From Clostridia bacterium (lineage in GTDB: Bacteria > Bacillota > Clostridia > TANB77 > CAG-508): a DNA stretch of 64,000 bases. This document shows positions 8,980 to 17,952 of this stretch, one piece after another; position 1 is the stretch's first letter; each line of letters begins with the position of its first letter. The stretch spans positions 211,034 through 275,033 of the forward strand of contig JAGAKS010000016.1 of assembly GCA_017625465.1 (NCBI GenBank), read 5' to 3'. The translations under genes and the position numbers were made by a program. The notes under the pieces were generated by a model that saw nothing but the letters and a program-made list of their open reading frames with translations, did not search any database and was not told the origin of the DNA.

Positions 8980-9768
8980 TTATTTAATGATAAGTATTGC
9001 TAAAATTATTAAACCTAATATTAATCTATATATTGCAAAAACTTTAAAGCTTTTCTTTTTCAAATATTCCATTAAGAATTTTATAACTAATAATCCTGAT
9101 ATAAAACTTGCCAAAAGTCCTAATATAAACGGAATATCTATTACGAAATTTCCTATATTAATAAGTACTGCCGCAAGAACTACTGGAGTTGATAGCAAGA
9201 AAGAATATTTTGCAGCACTTTCTCTATCAATTTTAAAAAGTCTTGATACTGTCATTGTGATTCCTGAACGTGAAACACCTGGAAAAGCTGCAGCAATTGC
9301 TTGTGAAAGTCCTATTAAAAATCCTTGTTTAAAAGTTATTTTATCATAGCCTACTTCTGATGATGATTTTTTATCAATTATGTATAACAAAATACCCATT
9401 ACAATCAAAGCAACTGCAATTGGTGCCATACCCGGTAAATATTTATCTGAAAATTTCTCTAAAATTATACTCAAAATTCCAGTAGGAATTGTTGAAATTG
9501 CTATGTACCAAAAGATTCTACCATCTGTAGAATCTTCTTTTTTAATGGCTTTCTTATAACCACCTATAATTAAATCTATCCAATCTTTAAAGAAATATAT
9601 ACATATTGCAAGTAAAGTTCCAAAATGTAAAGCTACATCAAAAGATTCTGGAATTTCTTGCCAATTGAAAAGCCAAGGCATTATATTTAAATGAGCTGAA
9701 CTTGAAATTGGTAAAAATTCTGTCAATCCTTGTATAATTCCTAAAAATATTGCTTGTAATACTGTCAT
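8980..9768 (-). CDS. uppP: undecaprenyl-diphosphatase (UppP/BacA)
   Basis: 262 residues with multiple membrane helices. It carries both family signatures, GLTEFLPISSSAHL near residue 14-27 and GVSRSGITMTVSR near 165. The enzyme recycles the C55 lipid carrier for cell-wall synthesis and underlies intrinsic bacitracin tolerance. It lies in a cell-envelope neighbourhood beside the sortase gene. Confidence 0.96.
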   Translation of the reverse strand: MTVLQAIFLGIIQGLTEFLPISSSAHLNIMPWLFNWQEIPESFDVALHFGTLLAICIYFFKDWIDLIIGGYKKAIKKEDSTDGRIFWYIAISTIPTGILSIILEKFSDKYLPGMAPIAVALIVMGILLYIIDKKSSSEVGYDKITFKQGFLIGLSQAIAAAFPGVSRSGITMTVSRLFKIDRESAAKYSFLLSTPVVLAAVLINIGNFVIDIPFILGLLASFISGLLVIKFLMEYLKKKSFKVFAIYRLILGLIILAILIIK

Positions 9769-9793
9769 TTGATATTTTTCTCCCTTATTTTAA

Positions 9794-10663
9794 CTAAATT
9801 TCATTTAACACGTGATCTATTGTTTCTTTTATATAAATTGCTGATGTAAGTGGTGCAACTCTTGCTGGAAGAGATAAAGCCCAAATAACTTTTAAATCTT
9901 TTTCTTTAGCTGCTTTTCTATCAATACCTCCTGGATTTGATGCTACATCTATTAAAACAACATCCTTCTTAACTAAATCTAATCTTTTACTGTCTAAAAT
10001 TTGAAATGGTATTGTATTAACAATTATATCAAATTCTCCTAAATTTTCATTTAAATCGTTTAAATGAATTGGCTCATAGCCATAAGCTTTAATCCATGAG
10101 ATATCTTCATTTTTTCTAGCTTCGCAAGATACTTTGGCGCCAATACCATCTAACATTTTTGCTAATACTTTTCCAATTCTACCAAAGCCCATTACTAGTA
10201 CTTTGCTACCATGAACTGTTCTTTGTGTTTCTTCCATAGCAATTTGTAAAGTACCTTCTGCAGTAGCTATAGTATTTAAAACTGTAAATTCTTCTCTTTT
10301 TAATACATCAACATATTTTACATTCTTTTCTTCTAAAACCTTCTTTTGTTCTTCAGAAACAGTACCAGCTATAAAAGCTTTGCAAGAAAGTTTAGAAATA
10401 AATTCATCTACTGGTAATTTTACATTACTAAAAGGCATTGATAAATTTCTTCTATCACTTGTTACTGGAATAGGTCCTATAACAACTTTTGAAGCAGATA
10501 TTGCTTCTTCGACTGTTGGACACATTTCAACATTTTCTGAATTTAAAAGTTCTTCAGATTGTTCTAAACCATAAGTATATATTGTATACCCATCTTTAGC
10601 AAGCATTCCAATTAATTTAACGATTCGTAGGTCTCCACCTACAACTGATATTGATTTTTTCAA
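9794..10663 (-). CDS. dpaA: dipicolinate synthase subunit A
   Basis: About 289 residues. The N-terminal half begins KKSISVVGGDLRI, and a C-terminal Rossmann NAD(P) domain carries VLVMGFGRIGKVLAKML, as in SpoVFA/DpaA and D-isomer dehydrogenase-like folds. It makes dipicolinic acid for the spore core from a lysine-pathway intermediate. The start is probably TTG 10663, with AAGGAG eight bases upstream; a GTG at 10672 overlaps that ribosome binding site. The usual partner dpaB (a flavoprotein) is not adjacent: uppP follows and a TPR gene precedes it. Confidence 0.88.
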   Translation of the reverse strand: MKKSISVVGGDLRIVKLIGMLAKDGYTIYTYGLEQSEELLNSENVEMCPTVEEAISASKVVIGPIPVTSDRRNLSMPFSNVKLPVDEFISKLSCKAFIAGTVSEEQKKVLEEKNVKYVDVLKREEFTVLNTIATAEGTLQIAMEETQRTVHGSKVLVMGFGRIGKVLAKMLDGIGAKVSCEARKNEDISWIKAYGYEPIHLNDLNENLGEFDIIVNTIPFQILDSKRLDLVKKDVVLIDVASNPGGIDRKAAKEKDLKVIWALSLPARVAPLTSAIYIKETIDHVLNEI

Positions 10664-10717
10664 AATAATCACTCCTTTTTAAAATTATATTTTATCTTAC
10701 GTATAATATGCTTATAA

Positions 10718-12040
10718 TTATTCTTCTGAATCTACTTTTTCATTTTCTTTTTCTAATTCTTCTCTATTATCTATTTCTTCTAATTTTTTTAATCTTTCCA
10801 TATCTATAATGTTACTAACACGTTTTTCAAGCTTTTCTTGTTCTTCTTTTTTAGTATTTTCGTTCATTTCGTCTATTAAATTGTTAGTTTCTTCTAAGAA
10901 AATTTGTGCAGCTCTTTCTTCACGTTTTAAAACATGAGATTTTGTATCTTCTTGAATTTCTTCTTTTTCCTCGTCCTCTACTTGCTCTTTTTCTTCTTGT
11001 TCTTCCATATTTACTGAAACTGTAATATGCTCTCTTATATCTTTAAAAGCTCTTTCTTTTGCTGCAATTTTTAAAAGTTTTGGTTCCAATTCTATAGCTT
11101 TATTTATAAAATTAATAGCTTTATCTTTTTCTCCTTTTAAAGCATATATTTTAGCAAGTTGATAATATGACATAGCCTCTAAATCACCATATAAGCTCTT
11201 TTCGAAACATTGAGCAGCAGTATCTAAATCTTTTTGAATTAATGCTATTTGACCTAAATTATAATGTGCTCCGTATAATCTATGGTTTATCTCAGCAGCT
11301 CTTTCATACATTTCTTTTGCGAGTTGAAAATCACTAAGTCTTGTATAAACAATACCTAAATTATAATATAATTCAAAATCTGCTGGTCTATACTTAAGTG
11401 CTGCCTCATATACATTGGCTGCTTCTTTAAATCTTTCTTGCTCACAAAGCAAATCTCCAAGCAGACATGACCCTTCATAATAATCTGGTTTATTTTTAAC
11501 TAAATTTTCAAGCATCTCAATTGCTTCATCTTTTTTACCTAATTCTTTAAGTAAATTAGCAATTTTATAATATGAATCATAATCGTTCTTTTTTATATCA
11601 ACTGCGGCAACATATTCATCTATTGCCCTTCTCATTCCGCCTTCATATTCATAAATTTTTCCTAAATTTTGATGTCCTAAATAGCTATTTGGATATTTTG
11701 TAACTAATTTTACCAAAATAGCTTTTGCTGCTTTAGTATCGCCTAAAGCAAATAATATTTTTGCAAGTATTATGCTGACAAATTCAGAAAAATTTATTCC
11801 ACTAAATTCCATGATAATTATAGCTACAGGTAGTAATATTGAAAGCATATATCTTATTGTTTTAAATAGTAAATTTGCATCAATACCAATTGAAATTTCA
11901 ATAAAACTAATTGTTATTCCTATAGCTTGAAGTACTAATAAAAATATATAATTTGTATCATTTCTCCTAATAATTTTGAAAAAAATTATTATAAATAAAG
12001 AGAAAGCTAATAAATTAAATATTACTTTTTCTAATAACAT
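10718..12040 (-). CDS. membrane-anchored TPR protein
   Basis: 440 residues. The N-terminus has three to four hydrophobic helices (about 1-90), followed by tandem tetratricopeptide repeats from about 95 to 310 (for example NSYLGHQNLGKIYEYEG, FELYYNLGIVYTRLSDF, YGAHYNLGQIALIQKDL). The C-terminal 120 residues are Glu/Lys-rich and probably coiled coil. The start ATG 12040 has AAGGAT six to seven bases upstream; an ATG at 12049 lies inside that site. TPR domains mediate protein contacts. The partner is unknown. Confidence 0.75.
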   Translation of the reverse strand: MLLEKVIFNLLAFSLFIIIFFKIIRRNDTNYIFLLVLQAIGITISFIEISIGIDANLLFKTIRYMLSILLPVAIIIMEFSGINFSEFVSIILAKILFALGDTKAAKAILVKLVTKYPNSYLGHQNLGKIYEYEGGMRRAIDEYVAAVDIKKNDYDSYYKIANLLKELGKKDEAIEMLENLVKNKPDYYEGSCLLGDLLCEQERFKEAANVYEAALKYRPADFELYYNLGIVYTRLSDFQLAKEMYERAAEINHRLYGAHYNLGQIALIQKDLDTAAQCFEKSLYGDLEAMSYYQLAKIYALKGEKDKAINFINKAIELEPKLLKIAAKERAFKDIREHITVSVNMEEQEEKEQVEDEEKEEIQEDTKSHVLKREERAAQIFLEETNNLIDEMNENTKKEEQEKLEKRVSNIIDMERLKKLEEIDNREELEKENEKVDSEE

Positions 12041-12114
12041 TTTCAACATCCTTAATTTTACAAATTTTAACTTTTATCATTATATATTAAAATATATCAT
12101 AAATCTAGTCTTTT

Positions 12115-13368
12115 TTAGTTTTTTTCTAAATATTTAATAATTGAATTTGCACTATCTCTACCAGAACGTGAAGCCCACGCAACAGTACCTTTAGCACCTG
12201 CTAAATCTCCACCAGCAAACACACCTTTTTTAGATGTCATATTGTCGGCATCAACAGCTATTCTTCCTCTTTTATCTAAATCTAAATTTAATTTTTCCAA
12301 TAATTTTTCTTCTGGTTTTGAACCAACTGCCATCATAATATAATCTATATCAATAAAATAGTTACTTCCTTCAATATTTACAGGTGATTTTCTCGTTTCA
12401 CCTTCTTTTTGAACAAGCTCTGTTTTTACACATTCAATTTTTTCTACTTTTTTATCTCCAGATATTCTAAGAATATTGTTTTGGAATACGAACTCTACTC
12501 CTTCTTCCATTGCCTCATCTATTTCTTTTTTCTCAGCTGGCATCTCAGCTCTAGAACGTCTATATATTACTATTACTCTTTCTGCTCCTAGTTTTTTTAC
12601 AGTTCTTGCAGTATCCATGGCAACATTTCCACCACCACTTACAACAACTGTTTTTCCTGTATAATCTGGATGACTATTATTTTCTAAAAGTTCATTTCCG
12701 CCAAATACACCTTCTAAATCTTCTCCTGGAATTCCCATTTGTGAAGAAATATTAGCACCAAAGCCTAAATATACAGCATCATACTCTTTTTGTAAATCTT
12801 CTAAAGAATAATCTTTTCCTAATTCTGCATTTAATTTAACTTCTATGCCTAAATCAATTATTTTATCTATTACCTTTTGTAAAAGTTCTTTGTCTAATCT
12901 AAATGCTGGTATTCCATGATTCATTATTCCACCAAGAACACCATGTTTTTCATATATTGTAACTTTATAACCATTTTTAGCAAGATTTGCAGCACAAGTA
13001 AGACCTGTTGGTCCACCACCAACAACTGCTATTTTTTTATCTTTTTCTTCAGCTACTTTTTTTAATTTCCAGTCATTCTCAATAGCCATATCGCCAACAT
13101 AAGCTTCCATATCTCCTATATTTACTTGCTTTTGAGATACTCCTCTTATACAGCTACCTTGACATTGCTTATCATGTGGGCATATTCTACCGCAAACAGC
13201 TTGTAAAACTGTAGTTTCAGAAAGTAAATCATAGGCTTCATGAATTTTATTTTCTTTTAAATATTTAATAAAACCAGTAGTATCATTTTGTAATGGACAT
13301 CCAACTTGACATGGTTTAATTTTACAACTTAAACAATAATTTGCTTTTTTCTCTATTTCTTCTAACAT
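12115..13368 (-). CDS. NAD(P)H-dependent glutamate synthase small-subunit-like flavoprotein
   Basis: 417 residues of the GltD/BzdV-type FAD oxidoreductase family. N-terminal Fe-S cysteines are at 12, 15, 20 and 24 (CLSCKIKPCQVGC), with a second cluster in AVCGRICPHDKQCQGSC. An FAD-binding VVGGGPTGLTCAANLA sits near residue 110, and an NAD(P)-binding VVSGGGNVAMDTA near 250. It ends with the conserved GVFAGGDLAGAKGTVAWASRSG region. It lies ten bases downstream of the hydrogenase-like gene with no glutamate synthase large subunit nearby. I therefore infer that it passes electrons between NAD(P)H and that partner. Confidence 0.87.
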   Translation of the reverse strand: MLEEIEKKANYCLSCKIKPCQVGCPLQNDTTGFIKYLKENKIHEAYDLLSETTVLQAVCGRICPHDKQCQGSCIRGVSQKQVNIGDMEAYVGDMAIENDWKLKKVAEEKDKKIAVVGGGPTGLTCAANLAKNGYKVTIYEKHGVLGGIMNHGIPAFRLDKELLQKVIDKIIDLGIEVKLNAELGKDYSLEDLQKEYDAVYLGFGANISSQMGIPGEDLEGVFGGNELLENNSHPDYTGKTVVVSGGGNVAMDTARTVKKLGAERVIVIYRRSRAEMPAEKKEIDEAMEEGVEFVFQNNILRISGDKKVEKIECVKTELVQKEGETRKSPVNIEGSNYFIDIDYIMMAVGSKPEEKLLEKLNLDLDKRGRIAVDADNMTSKKGVFAGGDLAGAKGTVAWASRSGRDSANSIIKYLEKN

Positions 13369-13378
13369 CTTTTCTCCT

Positions 13379-14689
13379 TTAAACTTTGCCTTCTAATAAA
13401 TTTGATTTGTCAAAATATTCAGTATGCAATAATTGCTCTGAAATTTCACTTAGTGGTTCTTTATAGAAATTTTCATATAACTCTTTTATTTCTGGATTTT
13501 CATGACTTAATCTTTTTGTTAATCGCTCATCTTCTGAGTATAAGCTAGCTATTCTTTTTAATCTTGTTTCTTTTAATTTTAATAGTGTAATTTTAGGTTG
13601 TCCACCTCCACTTATACAACCACCAACACAATTCATTACTTCAACAAAATGATATGTAACTTCTCCAGCTTTTATTTTTTCTAATAAAGCTCTTGCATTA
13701 TCTATTCCATGTGCGATAGCAACTTTAACTTCTAATCCATTTATATCTATACTTGCTTCTTTTACAGATTCCATACCTCTAACTTCATGAAATTCTAATT
13801 TATCATTTGGTAAGTTTTCTCCAGTTATGTAATAATATGCTGTTCTTAAAGCAGCCTCCATAACTCCACCAGTATTTCCAAAAATAACACCAGCTCCTGT
13901 TCCTTTACCCATAACATCATCAAAATTACTTTCTTCTAATGAATAAAAATCAATATTTTCTTCTTTAATCCATTCTGCAAGCTCTCTAGTAGTTATTACA
14001 TAATCTGTATCTTGATAATGCTCCATTTTATTAAATTTTGAAGCATCTGATAACTCTTCTCTTTGTACTTCATATTTTTTTGCAGTACATGGAGCTACAG
14101 CGACTGTTATAATATTTCGTGGATCTATGTTTTTTAAATTTGCAAAATATGTTTTTATAGTTGCAGTTTGCATTGATATCGGACTTTTTGCAGTTGATAA
14201 ATTTTTTCTAAATTCTGGATAATACATTTCAACAAATTTTACCCAAGATGGACAACAACTTGTAAATTGAGGAAGTACTCCTCCATTTTTTATTCTGTGA
14301 ACTAATTCTGCTGCTTCTTCAACTATCGTTAAATCTGCTCCAAAAGTAACATCAAAAACATAATCTACACCCAATTTTCTAATTGCTGTTACCATTTTAC
14401 CTTCAACATATTCTCCATCTTCACCTGAGAATTCTTCTCCTAAAGCTACTCTTACAGCAGGAGCAGTATTAAATATAACTACCTTATCTGTGTTTTTGAT
14501 TATCTCTCTAATTTTATCAAAATCTTTCTTTTCTGTTATTGCTTCTGGCGGGCAAAAATTTGCACATTGTCCACAATTTATACAAACTGGAACTTTGCAA
14601 GTTTTTTTACACATTCCACAATATACACATTTAGAAGCATCTCTTACGATGCTTGGATTATTTTCATCTACTTCTACAAATATTGCCAT
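13379..14689 (-). CDS. [FeFe]-hydrogenase catalytic-domain protein with N-terminal ferredoxin domain
   Basis: 436 residues. Two 4Fe-4S motifs are at about 21-46 (CVYCGMCKKTC, CINCGQCANFC). The H-cluster signatures follow: TSCCPSW at 143-149, VAPCTAKK with Cys201, and MNCVGGCISGGGQP at 352-365 with Cys354 and Cys358. All four cluster cysteines are present. Motifs two and three differ from the classical MPC..K and MACPGGC forms, which suits the group B or sensory branch more than the main H2-producing enzymes. It is paired with the GltD-like flavoprotein downstream. Actual hydrogenase activity is an inference. Confidence 0.85.
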   Translation of the reverse strand: MAIFVEVDENNPSIVRDASKCVYCGMCKKTCKVPVCINCGQCANFCPPEAITEKKDFDKIREIIKNTDKVVIFNTAPAVRVALGEEFSGEDGEYVEGKMVTAIRKLGVDYVFDVTFGADLTIVEEAAELVHRIKNGGVLPQFTSCCPSWVKFVEMYYPEFRKNLSTAKSPISMQTATIKTYFANLKNIDPRNIITVAVAPCTAKKYEVQREELSDASKFNKMEHYQDTDYVITTRELAEWIKEENIDFYSLEESNFDDVMGKGTGAGVIFGNTGGVMEAALRTAYYYITGENLPNDKLEFHEVRGMESVKEASIDINGLEVKVAIAHGIDNARALLEKIKAGEVTYHFVEVMNCVGGCISGGGQPKITLLKLKETRLKRIASLYSEDERLTKRLSHENPEIKELYENFYKEPLSEISEQLLHTEYFDKSNLLEGKV

Positions 14690-14826
14690 TTCTTTTTACC
14701 TCTTTTCTATTCTTCCCTTATTTTATAAGAATAGTATTTTTTTTGCAATACTTTTGACCAAATATTCACACAAATATCAGAGTTAACGTAATATGTATTA
14801 TAACACTAAAATAAGGAGGAACTTTT

Positions 14827-15048
14827 ATGCAAAAAGATGCATTTTTTACAGCAAATCCAATGTATGGTCATGCTTATACACCTGTTCAAACAATGACAAA
14901 AATATTTACACCAGAAGAAGGACTAGAAAATGGCACAATCTTTCCAGAACTTGTTAGTCCTTATGTACCACTACAATCAGTAGCTGAAAATCAATATTTA
15001 AGAAATTATAATGAAGGAGGCTGTTTAAATGAACACAGAGATTACTAA
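14827..15048 (+). CDS. cotJA: spore coat protein CotJA
   Basis: 73 residues. The end of the protein (IFPELVSPYVPLQSVAENQYL) is typical of CotJA, a small coat-associated protein made in the mother cell. A strong AAGGAGG precedes the ATG. It is the first gene of a three-gene operon overlapping cotJB by 20 bases. The 137-base gap to the divergent hydrogenase-like gene must hold the promoter. A sporulation sigma site is expected, but I could not fix one confidently. Confidence 0.9.
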   Translation: MQKDAFFTANPMYGHAYTPVQTMTKIFTPEEGLENGTIFPELVSPYVPLQSVAENQYLRNYNEGGCLNEHRDY

Positions 15049-15292
15049 TGATCAAAAAATGCTTATGGATCAAATACGTTCATTAGCTTTTACTGTAAAT
15101 GATTTGGCTTTGTATTTAGATACTCACCCATGCGATTCAAACGCTTTAAGATATCAATATGAATATTCAGAGCAATTACGCAATTTAAGACAACGTTATC
15201 AAAGAGAATACGGCCCACTTTCTATATATTATCCTCAAAAAGCTTGGGAATGGATAGAAAGTCCATGGCCTTGGGAAAAAGGGGGTGTTTAA
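15029..15292 (+). CDS. cotJB: spore coat protein CotJB
   Basis: 87 residues. It contains RSLAFTVNDLALYLDTHP and the tail WEWIESPWPWEKGGV, both characteristic of the CotJB family. Its GAAGGAGG ribosome binding site lies inside the end of cotJA, so translation is coupled. CotJB is needed with CotJA and CotJC for normal coat assembly. Confidence 0.92.
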   Translation: MNTEITNDQKMLMDQIRSLAFTVNDLALYLDTHPCDSNALRYQYEYSEQLRNLRQRYQREYGPLSIYYPQKAWEWIESPWPWEKGGV

Positions 15293-15293
15293 T

Positions 15294-15884
15294 ATGTGGA
15301 CTTATGATAGACATTTACAATATCCAGTAAATATAAAAACACCAAACCCTACACTTGCAAAAGTTATAATTTCTCAATACGGTGGACCTGATGGAGAACT
15401 TGGTGCATCTCTTAGATATTTATCCCAAAGATTTGGAATGCCTGACAAAAAATCTAAAGCAATATTAAATGATATTGGTACTGAAGAACTAGCACATCTT
15501 GAAATGGTTGGAGCTTTAGTTCATCAACTAACAGATGGGGTTTCTGTACAAGAAATGGAAAAAGCAGGTTTAGGTGCATATTATACTGACCATGGTTTTG
15601 GAGTTTATCCTCAAGCAGCTGCTGGTGTTCCATGGAATGCAGCTACTATAGCTGTCAAAGGAGATCCTATTGCAGATTTAACAGAAGATTTAGCAGCCGA
15701 ACAAAAAGCTCGTGCAACCTATGAAAAATTGATAAATCTTTGCAAAGATGACCCAGATGTGGTTAATGTTTTACGATATTTAAGAGAAAGAGAAATAGTC
15801 CATTTTCAAAGATTTGGAGAAGCACTAAACGGAGTACAAGATAAATTAGCGCAGAAAAGATTTCATATGGGTAAAAATAAGTAA
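15294..15884 (+). CDS. cotJC: spore coat protein CotJC, manganese catalase family
   Basis: 196 residues from ATG 15294, just after the cotJB stop and preceded by GGGGGTG. It matches the dimanganese catalase fold: PDGELGASLRYLSQR, DIGTEELAHLEMVGALVHQL (metal ligands Glu and His), and a second EREIVHFQRFGEAL pair near the C-terminus. It probably removes hydrogen peroxide at the spore surface. A slightly longer GTG start at 15285 is less likely. Confidence 0.93.
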   Translation: MWTYDRHLQYPVNIKTPNPTLAKVIISQYGGPDGELGASLRYLSQRFGMPDKKSKAILNDIGTEELAHLEMVGALVHQLTDGVSVQEMEKAGLGAYYTDHGFGVYPQAAAGVPWNAATIAVKGDPIADLTEDLAAEQKARATYEKLINLCKDDPDVVNVLRYLREREIVHFQRFGEALNGVQDKLAQKRFHMGKNK

Positions 15885-15889
15885 AAAAA

Positions 15890-15909
15890 AGCACTTCGTA
15901 TGAAGTGCT
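15890..15909. terminator. bidirectional terminator between cotJC and cdd
   Basis: AGCACTTC and GAAGTGCT form an eight base pair stem with loop GTAT. A-runs on the left and T-runs on the right serve both converging genes. Confidence 0.85.
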
Positions 15910-15918
15910 AAATTTTAT

Positions 15919-16317
15919 TTATTTGTCTTTTTTTGAAAAAGCATAAGGTAATAATTCATCTAAAGTATATTCTTCAATTTTATTGTCATAAGCAGTATAA
16001 ATTTTGAAATCTTTATCAACAAATTCGTTCATAAATTGTCTGCAATAACCGCATGGCAAGCATCTTTCTAACTCATCTGAATCTTTGGGTCCACCAATTA
16101 CAACAATTCTTTCAAAATCTGTTTCACCTTGTGCCATAGCACTAACAAACGCTACTCTTTCAGCACATATTGATTGAATACCTTGATTTTCTATATTGCA
16201 ACCTACATATTTATTGCCGTTTTTACATTTTAAAACAGCTCCAACATTATATGATCTAGATCTTGCTTCATTTCTAACAATTCTAGCCATTTTTAAATCT
16301 TCATTTAAATTAATCAT
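15919..16317 (-). CDS. cdd: cytidine deaminase
   Basis: 132 residues. Zinc and catalytic residues are CAE at 51-53 (Cys51, Glu53) and PCGYC at 88-92 (Cys89, Cys92), as in tetrameric cytidine deaminases of nucleoside salvage. The gene starts only eight bases after the upstream membrane-protein gene and is probably co-transcribed with it. Confidence 0.95.
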   Translation of the reverse strand: MINLNEDLKMARIVRNEARSRSYNVGAVLKCKNGNKYVGCNIENQGIQSICAERVAFVSAMAQGETDFERIVVIGGPKDSDELERCLPCGYCRQFMNEFVDKDFKIYTAYDNKIEEYTLDELLPYAFSKKDK

Positions 16318-16325
16318 AACTCCTC

Positions 16326-17093
16326 CTATTTTAGATGGGCTGTTTCATCAGTTCCACCTGTACTCTTTTGTTGAACTGGCTTGTTTTTGCCAATTTTTAT
16401 TTTGAACGCATTTAAAAAAGTAAATTTATATTTTATTGAAATATAACCAATTGTACTTGCAACTAAAGCACCTACTGCATCAACTATAATATCTTCCATA
16501 GTGTCTGAAAGTGCATTTCTACCTTGTAATACTATTCCAGTTTCTAAAGCATATTTTTGCATATTAGTTTTTAGTAAACCATCACTAACAAATTCATATA
16601 TTTCCCAAACAGAACCTATTGTCATAGCAAAACAAAATGCGAAAAAGGCCACAAAGAATGCATTCAAACTAACATTTTCATTTTCTCTGTTTAACATTTC
16701 TACAAGTGAGAAGCCAAAGAATCCCATCATAGTAGCACTAAATGTATGCAAAATTAAATCCCAATATTCAAATCTATAATAGAAATTTCTTACTTCTCCT
16801 AAAAATATAGCAGCATACAAAAAGAATATATAAAAATAATATACGATATTTGGAATTTCCCATTTGAATTTTTTCTCAAAAACACTTGGAAGTCCCATAG
16901 CAACAATTCCTAATAAACATTGTAACAACATAAGAACATAATCACTACGAACTCTCATTTCACCACTATTTGGAATAACTTCATTTGTAGTAGTTGCAAT
17001 CTTATAACATAAAAATCCTATTGGTGCAATAAAACTCATTAAGATTGCTATTGATATAATTTTTTTCCAATCTCTTTTTTTCTTTCCTCGCAT
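16326..17093 (-). CDS. multi-pass membrane protein, possibly DUF2238/YjdF-like
   Basis: 255 residues with about six to seven membrane helices. Polar residues lie inside helices (FEYWDLILHTFSATMMGFFGFSL, MTIGSVWEIYEFVSDG, SDTMEDIIVDAVGAL). The WE.YE and TMED..VD patterns resemble the YjdF/DUF2238 family, whose function is unknown. It has a Lys-rich N-terminus and C-terminus. Assignment rests on pattern memory only. Confidence 0.55.
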   Translation of the reverse strand: MRGKKKRDWKKIISIAILMSFIAPIGFLCYKIATTTNEVIPNSGEMRVRSDYVLMLLQCLLGIVAMGLPSVFEKKFKWEIPNIVYYFYIFFLYAAIFLGEVRNFYYRFEYWDLILHTFSATMMGFFGFSLVEMLNRENENVSLNAFFVAFFAFCFAMTIGSVWEIYEFVSDGLLKTNMQKYALETGIVLQGRNALSDTMEDIIVDAVGALVASTIGYISIKYKFTFLNAFKIKIGKNKPVQQKSTGGTDETAHLK

Positions 17094-17178
17094 CTATATA
17101 CCTTCCTTTTCACATTTTTGGGTACTTTTGTGCTATATATTTTAGATTATATCATTAATTTTTTTTGTTGTACATAAT

Positions 17179-17952
17179 TTAAATATATTTTTTTATATTC
17201 AAAACTAATCTATCATTTCTAGTTTCTCTTTCAATTCCATTAAAAATAAATTTTCCTTTTCCTCTTATTGTAATTATATCTCCTTCATTTATTTTTTTAG
17301 AATTCTTATCTGCTACTACTGAATTTATAAACACTCTTTGTTCTATTATTATTTCTTCTGCTCTTGTTCTAGAACATTTTGCAAGTTCTGATACAAAGTT
17401 ATCTAATCTTAAAGATGACACTATAATCGTAAACTCTTCAAAAGAAGTTTTGATATTTTGAAGTTCTAATATACTTACAATACTTATTTCAGATTTTCTA
17501 AATCTTGTAAGTTCTTGTAATCCATTTTTCAAGTACTCTGAAGATTCCTTTAAAACTACAATATCAGCACCTGTTTCATTTACTATAATGTCTCCAAATT
17601 TTTCTCTTTTTAAACCCAATTTCATAATACCGCTTAAATAATCTCTATGTTCATATTTAAGCTCTTTAGGCAACTTTATTCTTATTACTTCTAAAATATT
17701 TGAAATATTATTTCTAGCCATTTGCTCAGTTAGTTTCTCAGGATACAAAACCAAGATGCTTCTATCTGCATTTTCTTTTCCGCCTTCAAAAAAGTAATTT
17801 TTTACTTTTTCTTCTGTCAAAACTTTTTGTGCTTCACTTCTATTTGCCATATCCAAAAAATCTGTATTTACTATTTTATTTCTAGTTCTGCAAAATTCTA
17901 TTTTATCTGAGATTTTTTCACTTTGATATTGTTTTCTATCATTTTTAAGCAT
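17179..17952 (-). CDS. YlmH-like S4-domain RNA-binding protein
   Basis: 257 residues. A poorly conserved N-terminal and middle region with LKYEHRDYLSGIMKLGLKREKFGDI (YlmH family signature) is followed by an S4 domain at about 180-240 (SSLRLDNFVSELAKCSRTRAEEIIIEQRVFINSVV). YlmH/RqcP2 proteins bind ribosomal or tRNA targets and act in ribosome rescue. The ATG at 17952 has AGAGGT upstream and lies inside the end of dxs, so the two genes overlap by 55 bases in different frames. Confidence 0.8.
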   Translation of the reverse strand: MLKNDRKQYQSEKISDKIEFCRTRNKIVNTDFLDMANRSEAQKVLTEEKVKNYFFEGGKENADRSILVLYPEKLTEQMARNNISNILEVIRIKLPKELKYEHRDYLSGIMKLGLKREKFGDIIVNETGADIVVLKESSEYLKNGLQELTRFRKSEISIVSILELQNIKTSFEEFTIIVSSLRLDNFVSELAKCSRTRAEEIIIEQRVFINSVVADKNSKKINEGDIITIRGKGKFIFNGIERETRNDRLVLNIKKYI

